A stretch of 64,000 nucleotides of DNA, taken from contig NC_019695.1 of the NCBI RefSeq assembly GCF_000317125.1, positions 3,522,336 to 3,586,335 of the forward strand, given 5' to 3'. This DNA comes from Chroococcidiopsis thermalis PCC 7203. Its GTDB lineage: Bacteria; Cyanobacteriota; Cyanobacteriia; Cyanobacteriales; Chroococcidiopsidaceae. The stretch's first letter is position 1. Each line of letters opens with the position of its first letter. The notes under the pieces were generated by a model that had not been told where the DNA came from, made no database searches, and worked only from the letters and a program-made list of their open reading frames with translations. Position numbers and translations under genes: made by a program. This document shows positions 54,338 through 63,659 of this stretch, one piece after another.

Positions 54338-54581
54338 ACAAGAAAAGAAATTAACATGGCTGCTGGCTATGTCACGTTGCAGTTCTCTGCTTAATAAAGC
54401 CAATAATATTGTATTATATTATACGAGTGATGTAGCAATCTAGTTCCATAGCTCTGGAAGTTAGATCGCACAATTTAGTGTCAGAACTATGTTGAAGGTA
54501 TGAGACAGAAAAAGTCAATTGTATTAATAGTTATCTCTTAGGTTGCCAACAGTCTCTATTGTAAGAGGAGAACTTTAAACA

Positions 54582-55067
54582 ATGGTTAGTCAAAAAACGA
54601 TTGAAATTGTTAAAGCAACTGCACCAATTATTAAAGAAAAAGGTGAAGAAATTACCAGGCGGATGTATCAAATTGCATTTGAAGAACGACCTGACTATAA
54701 ACGCAGCTTTGAAACGACTTGGATGCAGCATCTAGACGGTGGCGGACAAGCACGCAAGTTAGCTGCGGCTGTTTACGCCTATGCAACTCATATTGACCGC
54801 CTAGATGAGTTAGCTACGGCAGTAGATAAAATTGCCCATCGTCATGTAGAAACTCGCATACTACCAGAGCAATATCCACTGATTGGTGAAAAGCTGTTGC
54901 AGGCGATGAAAGATGTTTTGCAAGATGCCGCAACTGATGAGGTTATTGCAGCATGGGCTGAAGCCTATAATGCTTTAGCCAACATCTTTATTCAAAAAGA
55001 AAATGCGATCTACAAACAAGAAGATCGAGAACTAACTGAGCAATTGGCGAAAGCTAGTCATCCCTAG
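54582..55067 (+). CDS. single-domain globin (flavohaemoglobin-like)
   Basis: A 161-residue all-helical globin domain. MVSQKTIEIVKATAPIIKEKGEEIT is the A-helix region typical of bacterial flavohaemoglobins, RMYQIAF has Tyr B10, RSFETTW the CD1 Phe, and KIAHRHV the proximal His (F8). No reductase domain is attached. AAGAGGAGA precedes the ATG. A role in oxygen or nitric-oxide handling is expected. It is monocistronic in this view. Confidence 0.88.
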   Translation: MVSQKTIEIVKATAPIIKEKGEEITRRMYQIAFEERPDYKRSFETTWMQHLDGGGQARKLAAAVYAYATHIDRLDELATAVDKIAHRHVETRILPEQYPLIGEKLLQAMKDVLQDAATDEVIAAWAEAYNALANIFIQKENAIYKQEDRELTEQLAKASHP

Positions 55068-55546
55068 TGCATTGGACTGACCGAAGGAAGCCAAAGTAAC
55101 GACTATTTTAGTCGAGAAGCTGAAACAGGGTGAGTGCCTAATAGACCGTGCGATCGCCTATCCTTAAAATCAAAGTAATCAGAATATGCGATCGCTTTAC
55201 CCAATATTTCGATTCAGTTTAATGTTCTCAAAGATTTGTAATTTACTATTGCGAAAACCGCTACGAATTAAGTAGTATAAAAATATAAATATGTCACGCT
55301 GGTGGCAGTTAAGTATTTAGTTTGAGTAACTTTTGTGGAGTTTATTCTAATTACTCGCTCCAACAAGGACGCATAGCGATCTCACTCAGTTTTGACTCAA
55401 AACTAGTCTTGCGTCGATAAGTTCGACGATATTCAGCTGCACGGAGATGCTGCCATGAGATCCGGTGCGAGAAGTTGGCTTCGGTTATACCAATACTGCT
55501 CACCTGCTGTGGAATAGGAAAGAGCAACCTAACCAAGGAGCGAACT
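55068..55546. other. gene-free spacer
   Basis: About 480 bp between the globin and SnoaL-like genes. It has two HIP1-type sites and a low-G+C tract (55220-55320). From 55351 to 55572 a minus-strand frame gives a short Arg/Ser-rich peptide that has no start signal and overlaps the next gene, so I do not call it. No RNA gene was recognised. Confidence 0.5.
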
Positions 55547-55933
55547 ATGATTGACGCGAACGAGGTTCTCAAGGCAATGTGTGAAAAGTATCAGGCAGCT
55601 GTTAGTGCAAACGATTCGACAGCCTATCGGAAGTTATTCGCCACAGATGCGATTCGGATTCCACCAGGATCGGAGCCTGAGCGCGGTTCGGATGAGATTT
55701 CAAAGAGCGAACAGAAGGACTATGATGTTGCGAAATGGACTGTTGAGCTGACACCCCTTGATGCTCTACGGATCGACGATCGATGGGTATATGGAGTTGC
55801 ACAAGGCAATGTAAACACTGTCGCCTACGCTGATGGGGTGACAAATTCATACAAAACTACGAAGACCTGGCTTTTCCATCAAGAGGACTCGGGAGAATGG
55901 CTAATTAAGAGGCAAATGTGGAACCTCAGATAA
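55547..55933 (+). CDS. SnoaL/DUF4440-like (NTF2-fold) protein
   Basis: A 128-residue protein from ATG 55547 with CAAGGAG 7 bp upstream (a longer frame from 55475 lacks a ribosome site). It has the NTF2-like pattern: a helix EVLKAMCEKYQAAVSANDSTAYRKLFATDAIRIPPGSE, then beta strands ending WLFHQEDSGEWLIKRQMWNLR. Members act as steroid isomerase-like enzymes, stress proteins or unknown. No active-site residues can be assigned with confidence. Confidence 0.8.
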   Translation: MIDANEVLKAMCEKYQAAVSANDSTAYRKLFATDAIRIPPGSEPERGSDEISKSEQKDYDVAKWTVELTPLDALRIDDRWVYGVAQGNVNTVAYADGVTNSYKTTKTWLFHQEDSGEWLIKRQMWNLR

Positions 55934-56016
55934 CGGTTGAGGTGGGGTTTCTTCTTATGAAACGCGATCGCACCCCTAACTCAATTTCTCAAACAGAATG
56001 CGATCGCCTCTTCTAC

Positions 56017-57783
56017 TTAACCCCCCACCGCCCCAGAATAAATCAATCCTCGCTGCATATCTAAAGTCAAAATTGCCCCATCCCGAATCACTTCGGTAGC
56101 GCGTTTGACTCCTACAATGACAGGAATCCCCAAACGCAAACCCAAGACCGCAGCATGACTGGTAAGACTCTCATCTTCGGTGATAATCCCTGCGGCTTTG
56201 CGGATCGCATCGACAAAATCAGCAGAAGTGCGGGGCGCAACCAATATTTCCCCAGGATTAAACTTACTCACATCTATTCCGGCGTGAGCTACTCTAGCGC
56301 GACCGCTGACGGAACCCTGACCGATGCCAACACCTTGACCGAGTAAAGCTGTCACCACTTCTACCTTAATCAAGTCTGTCGATCCCGATACTCCCTGAAG
56401 CGTCCCAGCCGTCATCACGACCAAATCTCCTTCTGTTAAGAGATTTTTCTCTAGCGCCACATTGAGAGCCGACTGAAACGTTTGTCCCGTCGAAGCTAAA
56501 TCCAGTACCAGCAGCGGTTTTACTCCCCACACCATTTGTAGCTGTCGAGCTATATCGACATGGGGAGTGACGGCAAGAATTGGAGTCTGAGGTCGAAATT
56601 TAGACACATTTCGCGCCGTCGATCCCGTCTTCGTCATCGTCATAATTGCAGATGCTTCTAATTGTTCGGCAATCTGTCCTACTGCTTGACTGATCGCATT
56701 GGGGATCGATCGCCGCGCATCTTTGATATGAGCTGGAGGCGAGGCTAGAGCCTGTTCCTGTTCGATCCGCACGGCAATTTTTGCCATTGTCGCCACGGCT
56801 TCCACCGGATATTTTCCCACAGCCGTCTCATTTGACAGCATCACCGCATCCGTACCATCTAAAATTGCATTTGCCACATCCGAGACTTCAGCGCGAGTCG
56901 GTCGAGGGCTGTGAACCATGCTGTCTAACATTTGGGTTGCCGTGATAATTGGGATACCTAAGCGATTTGCCGTCACGATCAACCGCTTTTGCAAGATCGG
57001 CACGTCTTCCGCTGGTAGTTCTACCCCCAAATCCCCTCTAGCCACCATCACACCATCGCACAGAGGCAAAATTGCCTCCATCTGATCGATCGCCTCGTGT
57101 TTCTCAATCTTGGCAACTACAGGCACTTGCTTCCCTGCATTAGAAATAATTTCTTTAATTTCTAAGATGTCTTGAGGATTGCGCACGAAAGAAAGGGCTA
57201 CCCAATCTACACCTTGATCTAGACCGAAGAGTAAATCTTCGCGATCCTTATCTGTCATTGCCTTAATGGATAGATAGACCCCAGGAAAATTTACCCCTTT
57301 ATTATTAGAAAGAATGCCCCCCACAGTGACGCAACAGTGCAATTCTTTGTTATCGCGATCGACATCTTCCACGAGCATTTCGACTCGCCCATCATCCAGT
57401 AAAATTGTCGCTCCTACGGGGACTTCATCGGCTAGCAGATCGTAAGTCACGCAACTGCGCTCTTGAGTCCCGACAATGCGATCGCTAGTTAAAGTAAAGC
57501 GATCGCCCCGACCCACTTGAATCGAGCCAGTCTCAAACTTACCCAGGCGAATTTTCGGTCCCTGTAAGTCTTGTAAAATTCCAACCGGACGATCCAATTC
57601 AAAAGCGGTCTGCCGGATCAGGCGAATGCTGCGTTGGTGGTCGGCGTGAGTGCCGTGGGAAAAATTCAGCCGCAAAGTGGTTGCTCCAGCCTCAATCAAT
57701 GCCTTGAGGACTTCTGGGCTACTAGTAGCGGGACCAATGGTAGCGACGATTTTAGTGCGACGAACGGAGTCTATTGACTGCAT
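56017..57783 (-). CDS. pyk: pyruvate kinase with C-terminal PEP-utilising domain
   Basis: A 588-residue enzyme converting PEP and ADP to pyruvate and ATP. The barrel shows TKIVATIGPATSSPEVLK, the substrate-site LRLNFSHG, KNNKGVNFPG-type NNKGVNFPGVYLSIKAMTDKD, VAKIEKHEAI, MVARGDLGVELP and TATQMLDSMVHSPRPTRAEVSDVANAILDGTDAVMLSNETAVGKYP. From about residue 500 there is an extra phosphohistidine-like domain (ITEDESLTSHAAVLGLRLGIPVIVG), typical of many bacterial forms. ATG 57783 gives the normal N-terminus. Confidence 0.95.
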   Translation of the reverse strand: MQSIDSVRRTKIVATIGPATSSPEVLKALIEAGATTLRLNFSHGTHADHQRSIRLIRQTAFELDRPVGILQDLQGPKIRLGKFETGSIQVGRGDRFTLTSDRIVGTQERSCVTYDLLADEVPVGATILLDDGRVEMLVEDVDRDNKELHCCVTVGGILSNNKGVNFPGVYLSIKAMTDKDREDLLFGLDQGVDWVALSFVRNPQDILEIKEIISNAGKQVPVVAKIEKHEAIDQMEAILPLCDGVMVARGDLGVELPAEDVPILQKRLIVTANRLGIPIITATQMLDSMVHSPRPTRAEVSDVANAILDGTDAVMLSNETAVGKYPVEAVATMAKIAVRIEQEQALASPPAHIKDARRSIPNAISQAVGQIAEQLEASAIMTMTKTGSTARNVSKFRPQTPILAVTPHVDIARQLQMVWGVKPLLVLDLASTGQTFQSALNVALEKNLLTEGDLVVMTAGTLQGVSGSTDLIKVEVVTALLGQGVGIGQGSVSGRARVAHAGIDVSKFNPGEILVAPRTSADFVDAIRKAAGIITEDESLTSHAAVLGLRLGIPVIVGVKRATEVIRDGAILTLDMQRGLIYSGAVGG

Positions 57784-57974
57784 GAAGGCAACTTTCAAGG
57801 GGATAACAAACTACAGATCGTAATGCGATCGGTATATCACCCGATCGCCAGAGAATAAATTGCTAGTAGCAGTAGTCAAAATGACTCATGCTACACAAAA
57901 CTTTAGTATTCTAGTGAACGTACCATAATAATTTGCAACATAATTTGCAACACCCGATAACAAAAGGAGTCAAG

Positions 57975-58907
57975 ATGATCGCGTCGGAGGCAAAGAAGCC
58001 ACTGACAGTTCCCAAGGAGTTTTTAGCACCTCCTGAGAAAATAAATCCCGATGTGTGGATGTTTCTGGCAGCCATGACCTTATTGGCATTATCCAACTGC
58101 GGTTACTGGCTGTGGGAGTGGCAACACTGGTGCTGCTTCACAATTAACGTTCTTGCCATTCATCTGTCTGGCACTGTGATTCATGATGCTTGCCACCAAG
58201 CTGCCCATCCTAATCGAATTATCAATGCAATTTTAGGGCATGGCAGCGCCATGATGTTAGCTTTTTCGTTTCCCGTATTTACGCGGGTACACCTACAGCA
58301 CCACGCCCATGTCAACGACCCAGAAAACGATCCGGATCATTTTGTCTCTACTGGTGGTCCTCTGTGGTTAATTAATGCTCGCTTCTTCTATCATGAAGTA
58401 TTTTTCTTTCAGCGGCGATTGTGGCGAAAATACGAATTATTAGAGTGGTTTATTAGCCGTGCAATTGTCGCAGCAATTTTTTACATCTCAATTCAATATC
58501 ACTTTTTGGGCTATATCCTCAATTTTTGGTTTATCCCAACTGCTATTGTTGGGCTGACTTTAGGATTATTTTTTGATTATCTACCCCATCGCCCATTTAG
58601 CGATCGCGGGCGTTGGACAAATGCCAGAGTTTATCCCAATCCGGTACTGAATCTATTGATCGGCGGACAGAATTATCACCTCACCCATCACCTATGGCCT
58701 TCAATTCCCTGGTATAAATATCAACCCGCATACCATGCCACCAAGCATCTTTTGGATGCCAAAGGCAGTCCTCAAACTCTAGGTATCTGGCAAGGAAAAG
58801 ACTTTTGGAGCTTTTTATATGATGTCTTTCTAGGGATTCGGTTGCATCGGAAAGAGGAAACGAGTGTAGAGACGTTACATGTAACGTCTCTACACAATGA
58901 CCAATAA
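57975..58907 (+). CDS. crtR: beta-carotene hydroxylase (fatty acid desaturase family)
   Basis: A 310-residue membrane diiron enzyme making zeaxanthin. AAAGGAG lies 6 bp before ATG 57975. His boxes are VIHDACHQAAH, HLQHHAHVNDPENDPDH and the late LTHHLWPSIPWY. The N-terminus ends in KPLTVPKEFLAPPEKINPDV and helices include LAAMTLLALSNCGYWLW. The last about 13 residues (SVETLHVTSLHNDQ) derive from a family B palindrome, so the natural C-terminus has been replaced or extended. No other carotenoid gene is in the window. Confidence 0.88.
   Translation: MIASEAKKPLTVPKEFLAPPEKINPDVWMFLAAMTLLALSNCGYWLWEWQHWCCFTINVLAIHLSGTVIHDACHQAAHPNRIINAILGHGSAMMLAFSFPVFTRVHLQHHAHVNDPENDPDHFVSTGGPLWLINARFFYHEVFFFQRRLWRKYELLEWFISRAIVAAIFYISIQYHFLGYILNFWFIPTAIVGLTLGLFFDYLPHRPFSDRGRWTNARVYPNPVLNLLIGGQNYHLTHHLWPSIPWYKYQPAYHATKHLLDAKGSPQTLGIWQGKDFWSFLYDVFLGIRLHRKEETSVETLHVTSLHNDQ
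58866..58893. repeat. family B palindrome at the crtR 3' end, translated
   Basis: A perfect 28-bp palindrome (arm GTAGAGACGTTACA), read in frame as VETLHVTSL before the crtR stop at 58905-58907. It also lies before the convergent MBL-fold gene end. Confidence 0.92.
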
Positions 58908-58914
58908 CCAACTA

Positions 58915-59559
58915 CTAACTACCACAATTCAATCTCTCATACGCATTGCTAATAACTCGCTGACCCCGCAGAAACCCTGTATTTGCCCCAGGGCAGATAT
59001 ATTGCAAGGTTTCTGGGGTAAAGCGATCGCAAATGAGTTTGACGCTGCGTAATTGGCGTAACCAGTGGAAAGTTTTTGCCGTTCTCAGCGGTGCTGGTTC
59101 GCCTTGAAGATTGGGGAGAATATGACGACCAGAGAATAAAATACCTCCATGCTGCGGATAGTAAAGGCAAGCAGAACCAGGCGAATGTCCGGGAGTCCAG
59201 ATAATTTCAATGCCATTTCCCAGGTCAAATTCTCGCTCAAAAGTCGTAACTTTTAATCCTGGCAACAAATAGGCTTCTTGTTGTTGAATGATAATCTCGC
59301 AGTTATACGTTGCTTGCAGGTGTCGCGTTTGACCGATCGCACCTCTGTGCGTCATAAATAACCAGCGAACTCCACCAAGAGAACTGATATATTCCCGATT
59401 CACTTCGTCCCAGCCTGGAGAGTCTATCAGAATATTGCCTTGATTTTCTACAATAAGATAAGCAGTTCCTCCTAACGTCTCTCTATTGGGTGGAAACGCA
59501 AATACGTTATGCCAAATTGCCTGTGGTAGTTTGGGAGAACGAGTAGGTTGGTTTTGCAA
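58915..59559 (-). CDS. MBL-fold protein with degenerate metal motif
   Basis: A 214-residue metallo-beta-lactamase-fold protein. The fold is shown by GGTAYLIVENQGNILIDSPGW and TPGHSPGSACLYYPQHGGILFSGRHILPN. The HxHxDH signature is replaced by THRGAIGQTRH, so some zinc ligands are lost, while the later GHSPGS His stays. Such degenerate members occur in cyanobacteria; function unknown. It converges with crtR. Confidence 0.82.
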   Translation of the reverse strand: MQNQPTRSPKLPQAIWHNVFAFPPNRETLGGTAYLIVENQGNILIDSPGWDEVNREYISSLGGVRWLFMTHRGAIGQTRHLQATYNCEIIIQQQEAYLLPGLKVTTFEREFDLGNGIEIIWTPGHSPGSACLYYPQHGGILFSGRHILPNLQGEPAPLRTAKTFHWLRQLRSVKLICDRFTPETLQYICPGANTGFLRGQRVISNAYERLNCGS

Positions 59560-59734
59560 AGTTCGGGAACGATTAGTGAGGGGTAAAAGTTAAATTGAGA
59601 GTTTAATTGCGATCTTATGTGGCGAGTAAAATTATGGCACTGGCACGGCAAATAGGAGGTGAAAGATAAGTATTCTCAACTGACTTGTCTCCATCGCTTA
59701 AACGCGATACCCACTCAGTACAACTGCAACAGAC

Positions 59735-61210
59735 ATGGAATTTTGGTTTCTCCTCCTCCTGGGACTATTTACTTATATCATCGTGCGGCGCAGTGTCGCT
59801 GGCATGACGCGGACACCCGTTTGGCTTTTATGGCTGGTACTCATGACACCAGCCTTAATTTGGAGCATATGGATGGCAGTCTACGGTCCAGATCAACCAC
59901 TGCCTATTGCTTTAGCGATCGGTCCGTTTGTCATCTGCCCAGTTTTGTACTGGCTGCTGATTCAGTGGGGACGGAGAGGAATGTCACCCGCGCCACCAAC
60001 TGCTAACCCAGCAGCAGTCAATTCTAACCCAGAACCGACACCAGAACCGACACCAGTTCGCCCAATCGAGCCAGCAGAAGAAGCTCAACTGAGGGATTGC
60101 TTTCCTTGGTCAACTTTCTACATTCACAATATTGAATATCGACCTCAAGCCGTGATCTGTCGCGGACAACTCCGCACTTCTCCGACCGATGCTTACGAGA
60201 AAATTCGGCGAAATATTGAAAATCAATTTGGCGATCGCTTTTTAGTCCTGTTGCAAGAAGGACTCAACAACAAGCCTTTCTTTGCCCTAGTTCCCAATCC
60301 CCAAGCGCGAAAAGATAGACCAGCGGAGCGATCGCAGCTCTCTAGACCCTTTTTAGCCGTAGGCTTAGTTATAGCCACCTTATTTACAACTGCCGTCGTT
60401 GGCGTGCAATTAGCTAGTAGCAATAACACCACACCATCAGCAACTATTACCCAATTACATGAAGGATTGCCCTATGCCGTAGCTTTACTGGCGATTTTAG
60501 GCATTCACGAAATGGGTCACTATTTAACAGCTAGATTTCATAAAATTCTCGTTACACTACCTTATTTCATTCCCATTCCCTTTTTTCCTGGTACGTTTGG
60601 GGCATTTATTCAAATGCGCAGCCCCGTACCCAACCGTAAAGCCTTGTTTGATGTGAGTATTGCTGGTCCTGTAGCTGGATTTGTGGCAACACTACCGCTG
60701 CTGATCTGGGGTTTAGCAAACTCTCAAGTCGTGCCAATCCCAGAAAAAGCAGGAACTCTCGACCCCGATGCCCTCAACCCAGGATATTCGATTTTACTAG
60801 CAGTCCTGAGTAAATTAGCATTAGGCGCTCAACTAACCGCAGATAAAGCGATCGACCTACACCCAGTGGCGATCGCGGGATTTCTAGGACTTGTCGTTAC
60901 GGCATTAAACCTCATGCCTGTAGGACAACTCGATGGCGGTCACATCGTCCATGCTATGTTTGGACAGCGTACTGGAGCCGCGATCGGTCAAATTGCTCGG
61001 TTTTTAGTTTTAGGATTGGCTTTAGTCCAACCTGGTTTTTGGTTGTGGGCGATAATTCTCTTTTTCATGCCCATAGCTGACGAACCAGCCCTCAACGATG
61101 TAACCGAACTAGACAACAAACGCGATATCATCGGTCTGCTAGTCTTAGCTTTACTCGTTTTAATTATCCTGCCAGCACCCAGATTTATTACAAATTTATT
61201 ACAAATTTAG
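59735..61210 (+). CDS. site-2 protease-family membrane metallopeptidase
   Basis: A 491-residue S2P/EGY1-like protease. The N-terminus has three hydrophobic helices, then a Pro/Thr-rich linker (EPTPEPTPVRP), a soluble domain (about 115-205), and the membrane protease core with HEXXH in ILGIHEMGHYLTARFHK (about residue 257) and the Asp motif LNLMPVGQLDGGHIVHAMFG. It should cut transmembrane anti-sigma-like or thylakoid proteins. It is of the cyanobacterial/chloroplast EGY type. Confidence 0.9.
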   Translation: MEFWFLLLLGLFTYIIVRRSVAGMTRTPVWLLWLVLMTPALIWSIWMAVYGPDQPLPIALAIGPFVICPVLYWLLIQWGRRGMSPAPPTANPAAVNSNPEPTPEPTPVRPIEPAEEAQLRDCFPWSTFYIHNIEYRPQAVICRGQLRTSPTDAYEKIRRNIENQFGDRFLVLLQEGLNNKPFFALVPNPQARKDRPAERSQLSRPFLAVGLVIATLFTTAVVGVQLASSNNTTPSATITQLHEGLPYAVALLAILGIHEMGHYLTARFHKILVTLPYFIPIPFFPGTFGAFIQMRSPVPNRKALFDVSIAGPVAGFVATLPLLIWGLANSQVVPIPEKAGTLDPDALNPGYSILLAVLSKLALGAQLTADKAIDLHPVAIAGFLGLVVTALNLMPVGQLDGGHIVHAMFGQRTGAAIGQIARFLVLGLALVQPGFWLWAIILFFMPIADEPALNDVTELDNKRDIIGLLVLALLVLIILPAPRFITNLLQI

Positions 61211-61297
61211 AGGGGTAAGGGATAGGACAAGGGGGGCAAGGGGGACAAGGAAGAAGTTAAAATTTACCTCTTGGCAACGACCAATGACCAACGACCA

Positions 61298-62665
61298 ATG
61301 ACCAATGACAACGTAATTCAAGTTATCGGTGGTGGATTAGCCGGGACAGAAGCGGCGTGGCAAATTGCCCAGGCGGGAATACCAGTGATTTTGCACGAAA
61401 TGCGTCCTTTGCGATCGAGTCCCGCCCACCATACAGAACATTTAGCAGAATTAGTCTGTAGCAATTCTTTTGGGGCGCAAGCAAGCGATCGCGCATCGGG
61501 ATTGTTGCACGAAGAACTGCGTCAATTGGGTTCTGTAGTGATTGGCAAAGCCGACAGTCACGCCGTCCCTGCTGGTGGTGCTTTAGCTGTAGATCGAGGA
61601 CAATTTAGCCAAGATTTGACCGAAACGCTCTCTCGTCACCCCCTCATCGAACTGCGGCGGGGCGAACTTCACGCCATTCCAGAAGGCGTTGTTGTACTAG
61701 CGACTGGTCCTTTAACTAGCCCCGATTTAGCCGCAGATTTGCACCGCTTTACGGGAATGGAATATCTCAGCTTTTTCGATGCCGCAAGCCCAATTATTGT
61801 AGGAGAATCAATTGACCGCGATATTGCTTTTCTCGCTTCTCGCTACGACAAGGGAGATGCAGCCTATCTCAACTGTCCGATGAATAAAGAGCAATACTTG
61901 CAGTTTTGGCAAGCATTATGCACGGCAGAACAAGCAGAATTAAAGGATTTTGAGCGAGAAAATGCTAAATTCTTTGAAGCTTGTTTACCTATAGAAGAAC
62001 TTGCCCGACGCGGGGAAGATACCATGCGCTATGGTCCCCTCAAACCTGTGGGCTTGTTTGATGCCCGCAAGGGAGACTTCCGCGCCCCAGAAAATCAGTC
62101 GGAACGTCCTTATGCGGTAGTACAACTGCGCCAAGAAGATAAGGCGGGGCAGTTGTGGAATATGGTTGGATTTCAGACAAATTTACGCTGGGGCGAACAA
62201 AAGCGTATATTTCAAATGATTCCAGGTTTGGAAAATGCTGAATTTGTGCGTTTGGGAGTGATGCACCGCAACACGTTTATTAATGCTCCTCAGTTGTTGC
62301 AACCATCATTACAATTTAAAAACCGTCCGACTCTCTTAGGTGCGGGACAATTAATTGGTACGGAAGGTTATACAGCAGCAGCGGCTGGCGGCTGGCTGGC
62401 GGGAACGAATGCGGCGAGAATTGCTTTGGGTAAAGATTCGTTAGTTTTACCACCCACAACGATGATGGGGGCGTTATTTGAATTTATCAGTTCTGCTGCC
62501 CCGAAACATTTTCAACCGATGCCACCTAATTTTGGCATTTTGCCTGAGTTAGGCGAGAAGATTAAGAATAAACAGCTTAGATATGGTAGGTATCGCGATC
62601 GCTCTTTGTTCGATCTTGCTAGTTGGAAAGCGGGGTTATCTTTGGGATTAGCTGGGGTAATTTAG
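61298..62665 (+). CDS. trmFO: tRNA (uracil-54-C5)-methyltransferase, folate/FAD dependent
   Basis: About 455 residues from ATG 61298 (the frame from TTG 61271 encodes TGACCAA-type repeats). It shows the FAD-binding [20 protein letters not shown], the [29 protein letters not shown] segment with the catalytic Cys, [14 protein letters not shown]-type [23 protein letters not shown] and [22 protein letters not shown]. It methylates U54 of tRNA using methylene-tetrahydrofolate. Length fits the family. Confidence 0.94.
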   Translation: MTNDNVIQVIGGGLAGTEAAWQIAQAGIPVILHEMRPLRSSPAHHTEHLAELVCSNSFGAQASDRASGLLHEELRQLGSVVIGKADSHAVPAGGALAVDRGQFSQDLTETLSRHPLIELRRGELHAIPEGVVVLATGPLTSPDLAADLHRFTGMEYLSFFDAASPIIVGESIDRDIAFLASRYDKGDAAYLNCPMNKEQYLQFWQALCTAEQAELKDFERENAKFFEACLPIEELARRGEDTMRYGPLKPVGLFDARKGDFRAPENQSERPYAVVQLRQEDKAGQLWNMVGFQTNLRWGEQKRIFQMIPGLENAEFVRLGVMHRNTFINAPQLLQPSLQFKNRPTLLGAGQLIGTEGYTAAAAGGWLAGTNAARIALGKDSLVLPPTTMMGALFEFISSAAPKHFQPMPPNFGILPELGEKIKNKQLRYGRYRDRSLFDLASWKAGLSLGLAGVI

Positions 62666-62675
62666 CGATCGATCT

Positions 62676-62703
62676 GTAAGGGCGCACAGATGTGCGTCCC
62701 TAC
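62676..62703. repeat. family A palindrome (diverged) after trmFO
   Basis: Starts GTAAGGGCGCACAG and ends TGTGCGTCCCTAC; two mismatches to the consensus. A half-element TACGCCCCTAC follows at 62712-62722. Confidence 0.75.
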
Positions 62704-62775
62704 AAATTTATGTACGCCCCTACCTCAATATTCCAGGTTAAAAAGCGCGATCGCTTCCCAATTAACTTGCTATGC

Positions 62776-62781
62776 TATAAT
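62776..62781 (+). promoter_or_regulatory. -10 box of the tRNA-Arg promoter
   Basis: A perfect TATAAT 12 bp before the tRNA start. No good -35 box is visible at the right distance. Confidence 0.55.
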
Positions 62782-62793
62782 ATCCGAGTGCAA

Positions 62794-62866
62794 GGGCATA
62801 TAGCTCAGTGGATAGAGCATCAGATTCCGGTTCTGAGGGTCGGGGGTTCAAATCCCTCTATGCTCG
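62794..62866 (+). tRNA. tRNA-Arg (anticodon CCG)
   Basis: A 73-nt cloverleaf. The acceptor GGGCATA pairs with TATGCTC (one G-T), discriminator G. The D arm is AGCTCAGTGGATAGAGC, the anticodon stem TCAGA/TCTGA with loop TTCCGGT (CCG), and the T arm GGGGGTTCAAATCCCTC. No CCA is encoded. Such tRNA genes are common integration sites. Confidence 0.95.
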
Positions 62867-63013
62867 TAAAAGATAAAAACCTTGATAAAACGCCAATCTA
62901 CGAAAGAACAAGACTTTCAGGGAGTGGTGCTTCAGGAGTTTCTCCACCCCCTACCAAAAAAGTTTGGGTATTCTTGAGACTTTTTGGGCGCTCTTGAGTT
63001 GGCGATCTGTGAT

Positions 63014-63271
63014 TCAAATGCCGTCTCCCCTTCTGGTAGCAGCCAGAATTGCTCCAGGGTTAGATTCTGTAATTGGTTTACGCTCATTTTCTTTAGCTTC
63101 CTGTGATGTTAACTGAATTAAACCACTGGCGATCGCATCTAGTAATTGCCCCGTCGCACCCTCGCCGTCATAGATATAACCGAGGGTATAAGCTAGATCT
63201 TTGAGCTTACTGGGGGTATCGGGAGCGGTTCTGACATTGACGACAGAACGGTTGAGTTTCTTTCTACCCAT
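63014..63271 (-). CDS. hypothetical small protein (possibly ribbon-helix-helix-like)
   Basis: An 85-residue basic protein starting MGRKKLNRSVVNVRTAPDTPSKLKDL, with a strand-helix-helix look (VNVRTAPDTPSKLKDLAYTLGYIYDGEGATGQLLDAIASGLIQL), like CopG/plasmid-type regulators. GGAG lies 9 bp before the ATG. It overlaps the stop of the preceding gene by 8 bp, so the two form a unit. The fold call is weak. Confidence 0.6.
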   Translation of the reverse strand: MGRKKLNRSVVNVRTAPDTPSKLKDLAYTLGYIYDGEGATGQLLDAIASGLIQLTSQEAKENERKPITESNPGAILAATRRGDGI

Positions 63272-63596
63272 TGCTGTTCTCCAAGGGCTCTGGTCGTCCT
63301 ATTCCCAATTGCTGGAGAGTTGTTTTAACATCCTGCCAATCGAGCCCGCAGTAGTAATACTGCTTAGAACGTAAATTAGCAAGGTAATATCCTCCCTTAC
63401 CTGCCTCTATCCGAAATAACTCGATCGCAATTTTCGGTATGGTTAATCCAAATTGGCGCAGTCGGTCTTCTAGAGACAGAGATGCTGGCACGTTGCGGGG
63501 GTTGTAGAATATTCTGTCGCCTGTCTTGAAACACCAGGCAGACCCCTTTTTTTCAACGACTAGGTAGTGCAGTGGATGGATAATACTAGTAGACAT
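63264..63596 (-). CDS. hypothetical protein
   Basis: A 110-residue protein starting MSTSIIHPLHYLVVEKKGSAWCFKTGDRIFY, with many aromatic residues (GGYYLANLRSKQYYYCGLDW). No family was recognised. It precedes and overlaps the 85-residue gene. Together they lie right after tRNA-Arg, suggesting an accessory segment. Confidence 0.6.
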   Translation of the reverse strand: MSTSIIHPLHYLVVEKKGSAWCFKTGDRIFYNPRNVPASLSLEDRLRQFGLTIPKIAIELFRIEAGKGGYYLANLRSKQYYYCGLDWQDVKTTLQQLGIGRPEPLENSNG

Positions 63597-63624
63597 ATGT
63601 TATGTTTTTCTTGACTATCAGGAA

Positions 63625-63649
63625 ATGCCCCTAGTTTTACTAGAGGCAT
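63625..63649 (-). terminator. hairpin after the small acidic gene
   Basis: ATGCCCCTAG, TTTTA and CTAGAGGCAT form a 10-bp stem with one mismatch. On the minus strand it lies about 10 bp after the stop at 63660. The T tract after it is poor, so termination is probable but not certain. Confidence 0.5.
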
Positions 63650-63659
63650 GGTGCTAATT

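Noticed and set aside
55351-55572. Minus-strand frame of 73 codons before the SnoaL-like gene
   Set aside because: No ribosome site, overlaps the start of a well-supported gene, and composition (Arg/Ser) looks like an antisense frame. It could be a gene remnant but I cannot support it.
62692-62997. Plus-strand frame of 101 codons across tRNA-Arg
   Set aside because: It covers the whole tRNA gene and a palindrome; the peptide has no protein-like features.
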